This document shows, one piece after another, positions 7,315-15,525 of a stretch of 20,992 nt of DNA (its first letter is position 1; each line of letters begins with the position of its first letter). This DNA comes from DAOTWP01 sp034435675 (GTDB lineage: Bacteria > Chloroflexota > Anaerolineae > Aggregatilineales > Phototrophicaceae): contig DAOTWP010000003.1 of NCBI GenBank assembly GCA_034435675.1, positions 1 to 20,992 on the forward strand, given 5' to 3'. Under the pieces are notes generated by a model. That model was not told the DNA's origin. It searched no databases and was given only the letters and a program-made list of their open reading frames with translations. The translations under genes were made by a program, and so were the position numbers.

Positions 7315-7961
7315 CGGGTATGCCCCTGCCTTGCTGCCCAGCCGTGCGGGTCGCTCAGCCAGTCTTCCACGATGCTGACCTCACCACGCAAAAGCTGCCC
7401 GCTGCGCGCCGCCTCAAGCAACACGGCGCGGAATGTCGTCAGCGTGTGCAGAGTAACGCCTGCTTGTGCAAAGCTTGCCAGCGCGTCCGCAAATCCGTAG
7501 CTGATAAGCGCTACACAGTGCTCAACCTTTGCGCCTTCAGCCCGCAGCGCTTCCACCCCATGCAGGCTGCTGCCCCCGGTAGTGACCAGGTCTTCAATGA
7601 GCAGCACCTGCTCGCCGCTGACGCTGCCGCCTTCAATCAAACGCTTTTTGCCGTGGTCCTTCGCCGCTTTGCGCACAATCACCACCGGGCGCTGCATGGT
7701 ATAGCCGAACACGGCGCTGTGCGGCACGCCGCCCAGCTCAGTCCCGGCGATAATGTCAAACATCAGGCTTTCCTTGAGCACCAATTCATACAGTCCGCGA
7801 ATGACCCGCTCCCATTGCAGCGGGAAATAGGTCAGCCGCCGGTTATCCACATATACCGGCGATACAATGCCGGACTTAAACGTCACTGGCTCATGCGGGG
7901 AAAAGCCCACCGCGCCGATTTCGAGCAGTGCTTTTGCCACAGTTTCCTGAATCGCTTGCAT
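7311..7961 (-). CDS. pyrE: Orotate phosphoribosyltransferase
   Basis: PyrE joins orotate to PRPP to give OMP. The 216-residue protein has the PRPP-binding loop LIEDLVTTGGSS (121-132) and the substrate-loop lysines in VRKAAKDHGKKRLIEG (97-111), and opens with the KSGIVSPVYVDNR segment (29-41) typical of the family. The ATG shares one base with the pyrD stop (TGATG) and the stop overlaps pyrF (ATGA), so it sits in a tightly packed operon. No second catalytic domain is present, so PyrE and PyrF are separate proteins here, not a UMP synthase fusion. Confidence 0.96.
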   Translation of the reverse strand: MQAIQETVAKALLEIGAVGFSPHEPVTFKSGIVSPVYVDNRRLTYFPLQWERVIRGLYELVLKESLMFDIIAGTELGGVPHSAVFGYTMQRPVVIVRKAAKDHGKKRLIEGGSVSGEQVLLIEDLVTTGGSSLHGVEALRAEGAKVEHCVALISYGFADALASFAQAGVTLHTLTTFRAVLLEAARSGQLLRGEVSIVEDWLSDPHGWAARQGHTR

Positions 7962-9124
7962 CAGGGTCCAATCCCCTTCTGGTCGTTTGCCGTTTCGTTG
8001 AACACCAGCGCCGCCGCCAGCGGACCGCGATATACCAGCGCCGACCAGTATTGTACCGCGTGGGCACCCCGGCGCGTAAATTCCGCATACGTCAGGCCAT
8101 CCTGCACACCGCCGCAGCCGATCACCGCCACCTGTCCGCCGGGGTTTGCGACTTGCAGGTGCTCAACAGCATGCAGTGCAGGGGCATGCAGCCATCCGCC
8201 GCCCACACCGGCAGTCTGCCTGCCGTCAGGCGTTGGCTGACCCAGCGTGTTGGTGGCAATCACTGCGCGCACGCCGGTTTCGGCAAATACACGCATCAGA
8301 ATCGCATACTGCGACGGTGCGAGATCCGGTCCAACCTTGACCCACAGTGGTATACCTGCTTGGGCAAGTATGCTGACCGCCGCCGCACAGAGCAGCCGGG
8401 TTTTGTGCTCCGTCTGGTTGCCGCCGGGGTCATCCTCGGTGTTAGGGCAGCTCAGATTCAGTGTGAACCATGCCGGGCGCACCCCCGCCGCCAGAAAAAG
8501 CTCCAGCGCTTCGACAACTTCCCGCTGCTCCTGTTCTGAGTCACTCACGCCGGGGCTGACGGCGATGTTGATGCCGTAACAGGCAGGAAGCTGCGCCAGC
8601 CGCGCCGCCAGAAATGCCGCCGCCGCCAGCGCGCCGGGGTTCTTCAGCCCCACGCGGTTCTGCGTGGAGCGTGATGCCACATCGCGCCACAGTACCGTCC
8701 CGGCGTTGCCCAGTCGGGGATATCGCGTGAACGATCCGAACTCTACCGCGCCGACCAGCGCGGGCATACTGCGCCAGCCAGGCATGATATTCTCACCGCG
8801 CTGCACTGCCGCCAGCGCCGCTGCTTCATCTGTAAATCCTGCACCTTTGACAAACCCCGCTGCCAGGATCATTGGACTGTCCAGCGTCACGCCGCCCACA
8901 TGTCGCCCACTGGGCGGCAAAGTCGCACGGCGCAGCCCGGCGAACACTGCCTGCACCCATGTCCGTTCATCCGCCCAGCGCAGCAGCCGCAGTGCCTGCT
9001 CATGTGCCGTCTGCGCATCCTGCCGGAACAGCAGCGGGCACGCCAGCCCTTCATACAGCAGACTGTAGCTGCGCAGCAGTCCAGTGCGCGCCCAGTGCGC
9101 GGTGTTCGTCATCAGGTCAGCCAT
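7961..9124 (-). CDS. pyrD: Dihydroorotate dehydrogenase, class 2-like extension with a cysteine at the catalytic position
   Basis: PyrD is an FMN enzyme oxidising dihydroorotate to orotate. From the ATG at 9124 it is 387 residues. Residues 1-60 form a helical extension with LLFRQDAQTAHEQALRLLRW, like the membrane-associating N-terminus of class 2 enzymes that use quinone. The barrel has LAAGFVKGAGF (88-98), AVEFGSFTRYPRLGN (126-140) and the active loop LNLSCPNTE (222-230). The catalytic base position holds C226, as in class 1, where class 2 normally has Ser. No pyrK-like subunit gene is adjacent. Start choice: 9124 overlaps the end of pyrC by 8 nt; 9112 (MTNTAHW) is 4 nt beyond its stop; neither has a strong ribosome site. 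An open frame reaching 9268 lies wholly inside pyrC and is not favoured. Confidence 0.93.
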   Translation of the reverse strand: MADLMTNTAHWARTGLLRSYSLLYEGLACPLLFRQDAQTAHEQALRLLRWADERTWVQAVFAGLRRATLPPSGRHVGGVTLDSPMILAAGFVKGAGFTDEAAALAAVQRGENIMPGWRSMPALVGAVEFGSFTRYPRLGNAGTVLWRDVASRSTQNRVGLKNPGALAAAAFLAARLAQLPACYGINIAVSPGVSDSEQEQREVVEALELFLAAGVRPAWFTLNLSCPNTEDDPGGNQTEHKTRLLCAAAVSILAQAGIPLWVKVGPDLAPSQYAILMRVFAETGVRAVIATNTLGQPTPDGRQTAGVGGGWLHAPALHAVEHLQVANPGGQVAVIGCGGVQDGLTYAEFTRRGAHAVQYWSALVYRGPLAAALVFNETANDQKGIGP

Positions 9125-10184
9125 ACAGATTGCGCCCAAATCCCGGTGCTGCCAGCACCTGTTCACCGTCGTAAACCTGCTGCCCGCGAATCCAGACCTC
9201 GCGCACCGCGCCGTACACGCGCATACCTGCAAAGGGAGACCAGCCGCATAACGTATGCAGGCGCGCATTGTCCAGCGTGTACGCGGCGGTTGTGTCTACC
9301 AGCGTGTAAGTTTCATGGCGCGGGGGAATACTGAAGATGCGCTGTGGGTTTGTCGCCACCAGCGCGACGACGTGCTCCAGCGTCAGGCGTCCCTCTTGCA
9401 CGGCGGTCAGCAGCAGCGGCAGGGTTGTTTCCAGACCGGGCACACCGTACACCGATTGCCCGCCGTGTTTTTCTGCCAGCGTGTGTGGCGCATGATCGCT
9501 TTCGACCACGTCCACCACGCCGGCTTGCAGCGCTGCCCACAGCGTGTCCCGATCTGCGGCTGTTTCCAATTCGGGCTTCATCAGCCCCAGCGGACCCAAC
9601 GCGGGCAAATCCGCCTGCGTCAGCCACAGGTGATGCGGGCAGACACCGATGCTCACCGGCAGACCTGCTTCTTTCGCGGCAGACAGATAACCAATTTCGC
9701 GTGCGCTGCTGACATGGCAGAAATGTGTGCGTTTGCGATAGCGGCGCACCAGCGCCAGAATGTCCAGCACCGTGTCTTCTTCCGCGTGGACGGCGATCAC
9801 CCGTGTGCTCGACCACGCGCGGTAATGCGCCTCGCGCACCTGCGGGTCGTCAATCAGCAGTGTGCCGGTAGTGTGGTTGTTATAGATCTTCAGCCCGCAG
9901 ACATCTGCTTCCAGCGCGTCATAGTGCTGCCAGTTTTCGTCGTTTGCCGCGCCCAGATAAACGCCCCAATCGCACAGCGCCTCTGCGCCGAACTCCGCCA
10001 GCTTGGTGTCCAGCGCGGCGCGGTTGATTGCCGGGGGTGGCGTGTTGGGCATATCCAGTACGGCAGTGTAACCACCTGCCAGCGCCGCCGCCGTCTCGCT
10101 GGCAAATGTGCCTTTGTGTTTCCATGCCAGCCCGCGCAGGTGCACATGCGGATCGGTCATGCCGTCGATGCGCAGCAGCGCCAT
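9117..10184 (-). CDS. pyrC: Dihydroorotase
   Basis: A 355-residue amidohydrolase that cyclises carbamoyl aspartate to dihydroorotate. The binuclear zinc ligands are visible: H13 and H15 in TDPHVHLR, K99 in GLKIYNN as the likely carboxylated lysine, H133 in AVHAEED, H157 in HFCHVSS and D230 in ESDHAPHT. The DMPNTPP motif (44-50) and GVPGLETTLPLLL support dihydroorotase over allantoinase or dihydropyrimidinase. The ATG shares a base with the pyrB stop (TAATG), and its stop lies within or just before the start of pyrD. All ligands are intact, so it should be active. Confidence 0.95.
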   Translation of the reverse strand: MALLRIDGMTDPHVHLRGLAWKHKGTFASETAAALAGGYTAVLDMPNTPPPAINRAALDTKLAEFGAEALCDWGVYLGAANDENWQHYDALEADVCGLKIYNNHTTGTLLIDDPQVREAHYRAWSSTRVIAVHAEEDTVLDILALVRRYRKRTHFCHVSSAREIGYLSAAKEAGLPVSIGVCPHHLWLTQADLPALGPLGLMKPELETAADRDTLWAALQAGVVDVVESDHAPHTLAEKHGGQSVYGVPGLETTLPLLLTAVQEGRLTLEHVVALVATNPQRIFSIPPRHETYTLVDTTAAYTLDNARLHTLCGWSPFAGMRVYGAVREVWIRGQQVYDGEQVLAAPGFGRNLYG

Positions 10185-11248
10185 TAGACTTTGCCTGCCC
10201 CCAGCACTTTTGCCAGCAGTGCCATGCGGATGAACATACCGTTTTCCATCTGCTGGAAGTAGATTGCGCGGGGATCAGCGTCGAGCAGATCATGGTCTTT
10301 CGGCGTGCCCATTTCGTGTTTGCGCGGCAGCGGGTGCATCAGGATTGTGTCCGGCTTGGCGCGATCCAGCACGGGTTTGGTCATAATGAAGTCGTTGGCG
10401 ATTGCCGCATATGCCTCCGCACTGGCAAAGCGCTCCTGCTGTACGCGCGTCCAGTAGATCACGTCGGATGTGCCCAGCACCTCGTTGAGATCGCTGGTGG
10501 TACATACTTTGATCCCTTTTGCGTCCATCAAAGCGATGATGTCTTCCGGCATTTGCAGCAGCGGTGGTGACACCAGACACACGGTCGTGTCCTTTGCCTC
10601 AATCTGCGCCAGCAGCTTCGCCAGCGAATGCACGGTGCGCCCAAAACGTAGATCGCCCACCATTGTGATGGTCAGCCCATTCACTCCGCCCTTCGCGTCA
10701 AAAATCGTGAACAGGTCCAGCAGCGCCTGCGAGGGGTGTTCACCGATGCCGTCACCACCGCTGATAACCGCGCTGCCGGTGGACAGCTTGCCGCGCACCA
10801 TATCCAGATAATGCGCTGCCAGATATGACGAGCCGCGTTCGGGATGCCGCAGCACAATGACATCGGCGTAGCAGCTTGCTGCGCGCACCGTGTCCGCCAG
10901 GTTTTCGCCTTTATACACGGACGAAAACTGCACACCATTGCTGGCTGCTACAACGCTGCCCCCCAAACGGCGCATCGCTGCCTGAAAGGACATATCCGTG
11001 CGGGTACTTGCCTCAAAAAACAGCGACGCCATAATTCTCCCGGCGGCAATGTCTAGCAGCCCACGATCATTTTCCACGAAACGCTGCTTGATTGATGCGG
11101 CAGCTTCCATAATGATCTCAAGATCTTGATTGGTGAACTGTTCAACGGTGATGATATGCTTGCCCCTAAAATCTCCATCAATTTTGGGCGGCTGGTATTC
11201 TTGGGCATAATGCGCGTAAGAATGCGCGTGTTCTTCGATTGTGGTCAT
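10184..11248 (-). CDS. pyrB: Aspartate carbamoyltransferase catalytic chain
   Basis: PyrB condenses carbamoyl phosphate with aspartate, the committed step of pyrimidine synthesis. From the ATG at 11248 it has 354 residues, about 40 more than E. coli PyrB. The extra length is an N-terminal region of about 35 residues and part of the central region. Motifs: FFEASTRT (77-84) for carbamoyl phosphate, HPSQ (171-174), and HPLPR (305-309). Start: AAAGGA lies 6 nt upstream. The frame stays open further upstream to 11347, but that extension crosses a terminator hairpin and the adjacent glucokinase stop and is not protein-like. No regulatory subunit gene (pyrI) is adjacent. First gene of a five-gene overlapping pyr cluster. 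Confidence 0.95.
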   Translation of the reverse strand: MTTIEEHAHSYAHYAQEYQPPKIDGDFRGKHIITVEQFTNQDLEIIMEAAASIKQRFVENDRGLLDIAAGRIMASLFFEASTRTDMSFQAAMRRLGGSVVAASNGVQFSSVYKGENLADTVRAASCYADVIVLRHPERGSSYLAAHYLDMVRGKLSTGSAVISGGDGIGEHPSQALLDLFTIFDAKGGVNGLTITMVGDLRFGRTVHSLAKLLAQIEAKDTTVCLVSPPLLQMPEDIIALMDAKGIKVCTTSDLNEVLGTSDVIYWTRVQQERFASAEAYAAIANDFIMTKPVLDRAKPDTILMHPLPRKHEMGTPKDHDLLDADPRAIYFQQMENGMFIRMALLAKVLGAGKV

Positions 11249-11313
11249 GTCTGTTCCTTTCCGCAAAAAAGACCACCCCGCCTGGAGTGGTCTTCGCTTC
11301 GATACTCGTTCAT
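11245..11313 (-). CDS. Possible 22-residue leader peptide overlapping the pyrB start
   Basis: A short frame starts with ATG at 11313, 23 nt after the stop of the upstream glucokinase gene, passes through the whole terminator hairpin 11265-11294, and stops with a TGA that overlaps the pyrB ATG (ATGA). The peptide begins MNEYRSEDHS and is polar. Its ribosome site is weak (AGG 4 nt before the ATG, or GAGG 11 nt before). The layout is that expected of a ribosome-coupled attenuator, but a 22-codon frame can arise by chance and there is no U-rich pause stretch before the stem as in E. coli pyrBI. Moderate to low confidence. Confidence 0.35.
   Translation of the reverse strand: MNEYRSEDHSRRGGLFCGKEQT
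11265..11294 (-). terminator. Intrinsic terminator immediately before pyrB, possible attenuator
   Basis: Read on the minus strand, AAGACCAC pairs perfectly with GTGGTCTT (8 bp, 10-nt loop) and the second arm runs into six T. It ends 4 nt before the pyrB ribosome site and 17 nt before its start codon. It could simply end the glucokinase transcript. However, that leaves almost no room for a pyrB promoter downstream, so pyrB expression probably depends on passing this site. Confidence 0.8.
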
Positions 11314-11336
11314 CACACCTGCTGCCTCGCCACCGT

Positions 11337-12083
11337 TTATGCGCCAAACAGCGTTTTTGCCACTAGCGCCGCCCCGATGATGCCCGCATCATTCAGGAGT
11401 TGCGCCGGCACAACGGGTGCACGAGTGTCCAGCAGTGGCAAAAATTCCGCATGCTTCTTGCTGACCCCCCCGCCGATAATGAAAAGGTCAGGGGTAAAAA
11501 GCATGTCAAGGTAATTGATATAGGTATTAATGCGCTTCGACCACTTTTTCCAGCTTAAATCCTGGCTTTTGCGGGCGTAATCCGAAGCCCACTTTTCGGC
11601 TTCTTTGCCGCCATCCACCTCCATATGCCCGAACTCGGTGTTGGGCAGCAGATGCCCATTGTAGAATACGGCACTGCCAATCCCTGTACCCAGGGTCAGC
11701 ACGATAATCACCCCGCTATTGCCGATGCCCGCGCCAAAAGTGATTTCCGCCATACCAGCCGCGTCAGCGTCGTTGACCAGCACCAGCGGGCAGTCGGTAT
11801 AGCGCCGCAGCAGGGTCTGCCCATCCGTGCCAATCCACGCATTGTCAACATTAGCGGCACTCAGTGTGACCCCGTTTTTGACCACCGCCGGGAATGTGCA
11901 GCCAATGGCGCCCTTCCAGTCGAAATGCCCCACAATTTGCGCCACCACCTCGGCAACGGCTTCTGGTGTTGAAGGGTCTGGCGTATCAATGCGCCAGCGT
12001 TCAGCAGTCAACACCCCGTGACGCACATCAACCGGGGCGCCCTTGATCCCCGACCCGCCAATATCAATACCAAGAATTTCCAT
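11337..12083 (-). CDS. ppgK: Polyphosphate glucokinase (ROK family)
   Basis: A 248-residue sugar kinase that phosphorylates glucose with polyphosphate and/or ATP. It has the phosphate loop GIDIGGSGIKG (5-15), catalytic D105 in LVNDADAAG, a second phosphate loop LTLGTGIGSA (129-138), and the NTEFGHMEV segment (148-156). It lacks the Cys zinc motif of typical ROK kinases and instead has the DLSWKKW...NTYINYLDMLFTPDLFI stretch (175-202) characteristic of the actinobacterial PPGK group, recalled from M. tuberculosis PPGK. GGAG lies 10 nt before the ATG, preceded by a promoter. It lies upstream of pyrB on the same strand, separated by 88 bp that contain a terminator. Polyphosphate use is inferred from the subfamily. 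Confidence 0.9.
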   Translation of the reverse strand: MEILGIDIGGSGIKGAPVDVRHGVLTAERWRIDTPDPSTPEAVAEVVAQIVGHFDWKGAIGCTFPAVVKNGVTLSAANVDNAWIGTDGQTLLRRYTDCPLVLVNDADAAGMAEITFGAGIGNSGVIIVLTLGTGIGSAVFYNGHLLPNTEFGHMEVDGGKEAEKWASDYARKSQDLSWKKWSKRINTYINYLDMLFTPDLFIIGGGVSKKHAEFLPLLDTRAPVVPAQLLNDAGIIGAALVAKTLFGA

Positions 12084-12107
12084 GAAGAAGCGGCTCCTTT
12101 CTATAAT

Positions 12108-12136
12108 ATTTTAGAGCATCCTCAGCAGCAGGCAAA
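12108..12136 (-). promoter_or_regulatory. Promoter of the polyphosphate glucokinase gene
   Basis: On the minus strand TTTGCC (12136-12131) and TAAAAT (12113-12108) are separated by 17 nt. The -10 box lies about 25 nt before the ATG at 12083, with the ribosome site between. It may also serve the pyr operon if RNA polymerase passes the terminator before pyrB. Confidence 0.5.
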
Positions 12137-12198
12137 GATTGAGAATATGCTGATTCTACTCTTTTCGATGTCCTGCGTTTTGGGATGTTCAGTGGTAG

Positions 12199-12224
12199 AA
12201 TAATCTAATCTGCATTCGATTATT
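12199..12224. promoter_or_regulatory. 26-bp imperfect palindrome upstream of the acyl-CoA dehydrogenase, candidate operator
   Basis: The outer arms AATAATC and GATTATT match perfectly over 7 bp, and an inner AAT/ATT also matches, giving 10 of 13 symmetric pairs. It ends 19 nt before the acyl-CoA dehydrogenase ATG and overlaps a possible -10 box TAGAAT at 12196-12201, whose -35 is weak. The position fits a repressor site such as a TetR/FadR-type fatty-acid regulator, but no regulator gene is nearby. Confidence 0.4.
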
Positions 12225-12243
12225 TTGCTGTGGGGCTTTAAGA

Positions 12244-13386
<1,143 letters not shown>

Positions 13387-13418
13387 GCTCACATAACGCA
13401 GCAGCACGGATCACCCGG

Positions 13419-13448
13419 GGAGGCGCAGTCAATGCGCCTCCGTTTGTT
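13419..13448 (+). terminator. Intrinsic terminator of the acyl-CoA dehydrogenase gene
   Basis: GGAGGCGCA (13419-13427) and TGCGCCTCC (13433-13441) form a perfect 9-bp stem with a 5-nt loop, followed by gTTTgTT. It lies about 30 bp after the stop codon. Confidence 0.8.
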
Positions 13449-13471
13449 CCGCCCGGGAGAGGTGCCGCGCG

Positions 13472-13690
13472 ATGATGCTGTGCGGGTGACGCGGTGGTTG
13501 CGAGACCTGCGCCAGCAGGTTCGCTAGCTCAGCCCAGTCCATACCCTGCGCTTCGAGCGTCGAGGCACGCCACTCCGTTATGGGAAAGCAGACCTCTTCC
13601 TGGGCGGATCGGCGGTGCGGTCATCAGCCTGAGAACCACAGTGAAACTGACCAGCAGCATTTGGTTCACCACCAGGGTGCAAAGTCTCTT
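13472..13690 (-). pseudogene. Decayed second copy of the 5' end of the serine hydrolase gene
   Basis: This stretch aligns with 15116-15333, the ribosome site and first 67 codons or so of the serine hydrolase, in the same orientation, with about 24 differences and one 1-bp indel (roughly 89% identity by eye). The start codon is lost (CTG in place of ATG), the ribosome site is degraded, and the indel at around 13608-13620 shifts the frame in the signal-peptide region. Similarity breaks off sharply at about 13471. The fragment lies just beyond the 3' end of the intact gene, consistent with the remains of a tandem paralogue whose body has been deleted. The remaining part of the 354-bp gap 13387-13740 holds a terminator and no gene. 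Confidence 0.85.
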
Positions 13691-13740
13691 CGTTCGCTAA
13701 CAGTTTGTTTTAGCCGGTGTTCAGCCGAACGGCGCCGCAT

Positions 13741-15318
13741 CTACTGCGGTTGCATGATGCCAACAGAGAAGCCAGCCGTGCCTTCACTGAACTCGATCAC
13801 TTCGACCTGGATCATGCCGGGCAGGAAGCGGGCATCGAGCCGCACCAGATGCCCCTGAGTGAGATAATCCATCCATACGCTCAGTTCGTTATCCGACCGC
13901 CACTGTGCATGGCTGGCAAATAAGCCGAGCGGCGTCTCGGTGACGACATCCAACCCGTTGAACGCGGCGGTCACGCTGATGCTGTCGCCGGTGCTGGTGG
14001 TCAGCGTCACGTTCACCTGCTCATCATCCGGGAACGCGAAGCTCACCCCACCCACCGCGATCGGCTGACGCCAACTGGCACCAGCGGCACCTGCCGCAGG
14101 CAGGGTGAACGGTGCTGCCAGCCCGAAGACGCGCCCGTTGATCTGGGCTGCGATCTCCGGTAGCGGTTCGACCGCCACCGGGTCGGGATTTCCGATCTGC
14201 GTGATCTGCGCTTCCAACTGTGCCAGCCCCTCAGGGTTCTCCGGCAGCGCTTCGTCCGCAGCGGTCAGCGCGCCGACGGCGAAATTGAGCGGGTAGCCCT
14301 GCATGGCGGGGCGCACCGCCTCGGTGATGCCGCCGCCTGTCATCACCAGCATCAGGTCCTTCTCTGGCACGAGGATGACATAGATGCCGGAGTATCCCAG
14401 CATCATGGTTGTGCCCGCTGGGACGATGTTCCACCAGAAGTAACCGTAGGCTGTGGCTGGCCAACCCGAATCGACCGCAGCGCCAATCGACTCCGCGACG
14501 TAATCTGCCGGGATGATCTGCTCGCCCTCCCAGACGCCGCCGTTGAGGTACAGATAGCCCAACCGAGCGAGATCGCCTGTGTTCAGGTGCAAGCCGCTGA
14601 ACCCATACGAGATCCCCTGCGGGCTGGCTTCCCACTCGAAGTCGGTGATACCGAGCGGCGTGAACAGGTGCTCGGCGGCGAAATCGACCGCGGACATGCC
14701 AGTCAGCTCGGTCAGGATGGCGGACAAGATGTAGGTGTTGGCGTTACAGTAATGGAACTCCACCCCTGGTTCCGCCACCATCGGCAAACTCAGCGAATAC
14801 TGAAGCCAGTCATCGCTAATGAAGATGCCATCACCGGGATGACCGGGCAGAAATGCGTCGCACTCCAGCCCCGACGTCATCGTCAGCAGATGGCGCAGCG
14901 TCATCGCTTCCTTGCGGGCATCGACATTGTCGAATGTGCGATCCGGGAAGAAGCTGAGTACGGGCGCATCCAGGCTGTCGAGATAGCCGTCGCGCAGCAG
15001 GATACCGACCAGTCCACCCGTAACGCTCTTGCTCACTGACCACAACTGATGCGTCATGTCCGCTTCAAACGGCGGCGCATACACTTCGGCGACGACATAG
15101 CCGTGGCGGATCACCATGATGCTGTGCGGGTGATGCGGTGGTTGCGAGAACTGCGCCAGCAGGTTCGCTAGCTCAGCCGAGTCCATACCCTGCGCTTCGG
15201 GCGTCGAGACACGCCACTCCGTTGTGGGAAAGTAGACCTCTTCTTGGGCGGACAGGGGTGCGATTATCAGCCCGAGAACCACAATGAAACTGACCAGCAA
15301 CATTCGTTTCGCCAACAT
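13741..15318 (-). CDS. Secreted serine hydrolase, beta-lactamase class C/PBP-like family
   Basis: A 525-residue exported protein. Residues 1-24 are a signal peptide (KR, hydrophobic core, cleavage likely after SAQ or nearby). The catalytic domain, about 35-370, has the SxxK motif S94-V-S-K97 in QLWSVSKSVTGG and the YxN motif Y190-C-N192 in FHYCNANTY. The conserved LRHLLTMTSGL and GDLARLGYLYLNGGVW blocks of the class C family (Pfam Beta-lactamase) are present. The last 150 residues look beta-rich (repeated hydrophobic strands, ASWRQPIAVGGVSFAFPDDE) and may be a lipocalin-like lid or binding domain. Members are usually esterases or peptidases rather than true beta-lactamases. AAAGGAG is 9 nt before the ATG. 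It is divergent from the large kinase gene. Confidence 0.9.
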   Translation of the reverse strand: MLAKRMLLVSFIVVLGLIIAPLSAQEEVYFPTTEWRVSTPEAQGMDSAELANLLAQFSQPPHHPHSIMVIRHGYVVAEVYAPPFEADMTHQLWSVSKSVTGGLVGILLRDGYLDSLDAPVLSFFPDRTFDNVDARKEAMTLRHLLTMTSGLECDAFLPGHPGDGIFISDDWLQYSLSLPMVAEPGVEFHYCNANTYILSAILTELTGMSAVDFAAEHLFTPLGITDFEWEASPQGISYGFSGLHLNTGDLARLGYLYLNGGVWEGEQIIPADYVAESIGAAVDSGWPATAYGYFWWNIVPAGTTMMLGYSGIYVILVPEKDLMLVMTGGGITEAVRPAMQGYPLNFAVGALTAADEALPENPEGLAQLEAQITQIGNPDPVAVEPLPEIAAQINGRVFGLAAPFTLPAAGAAGASWRQPIAVGGVSFAFPDDEQVNVTLTTSTGDSISVTAAFNGLDVVTETPLGLFASHAQWRSDNELSVWMDYLTQGHLVRLDARFLPGMIQVEVIEFSEGTAGFSVGIMQPQ

Positions 15319-15475
15319 GGTTCAAAGCTCCTTTGTGGGGAAGGTGACCGTTCGCGTACAGTCAATCACCTCTATTTTCAGTGTACTGCGGCTGCGACTG
15401 CGCCGGGAAGACCGGCAGAAGATTATGGGGGATGGGGAAAAGTATAGGATTCAACGCGGCACAGTCTTCAGGATT

Positions 15476-15481
15476 TATAAT
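15476..15481 (+). promoter_or_regulatory. -10 box upstream of the kinase/WD40 gene
   Basis: A perfect TATAAT lies 45 nt before the ATG at 15526, with GGAGG between them. No good -35 box is present at the normal distance (TTCAAC at 15450 is 20 nt away). The 207-bp gap to the divergent hydrolase gene holds no other clear feature. Confidence 0.45.
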
Positions 15482-15525
15482 GAAGTTACAGTCTAGCTGT
15501 TAGCGAGAATATCGGAGGCGCTTAC

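Noticed and set aside
9125..9268. A 48-residue N-terminal extension of PyrD from an upstream ATG.
   Set aside because: It lies entirely inside the pyrC coding region, is Cys/Arg-rich and unlike any PyrD, and better starts exist at 9124 and 9112.
11249..11347. In-frame upstream extension of PyrB to an ATG at 11347.
   Set aside because: It would run through the terminator and the glucokinase stop, is strongly basic and not PyrB-like, and the ATG at 11248 has a good AAAGGA site.
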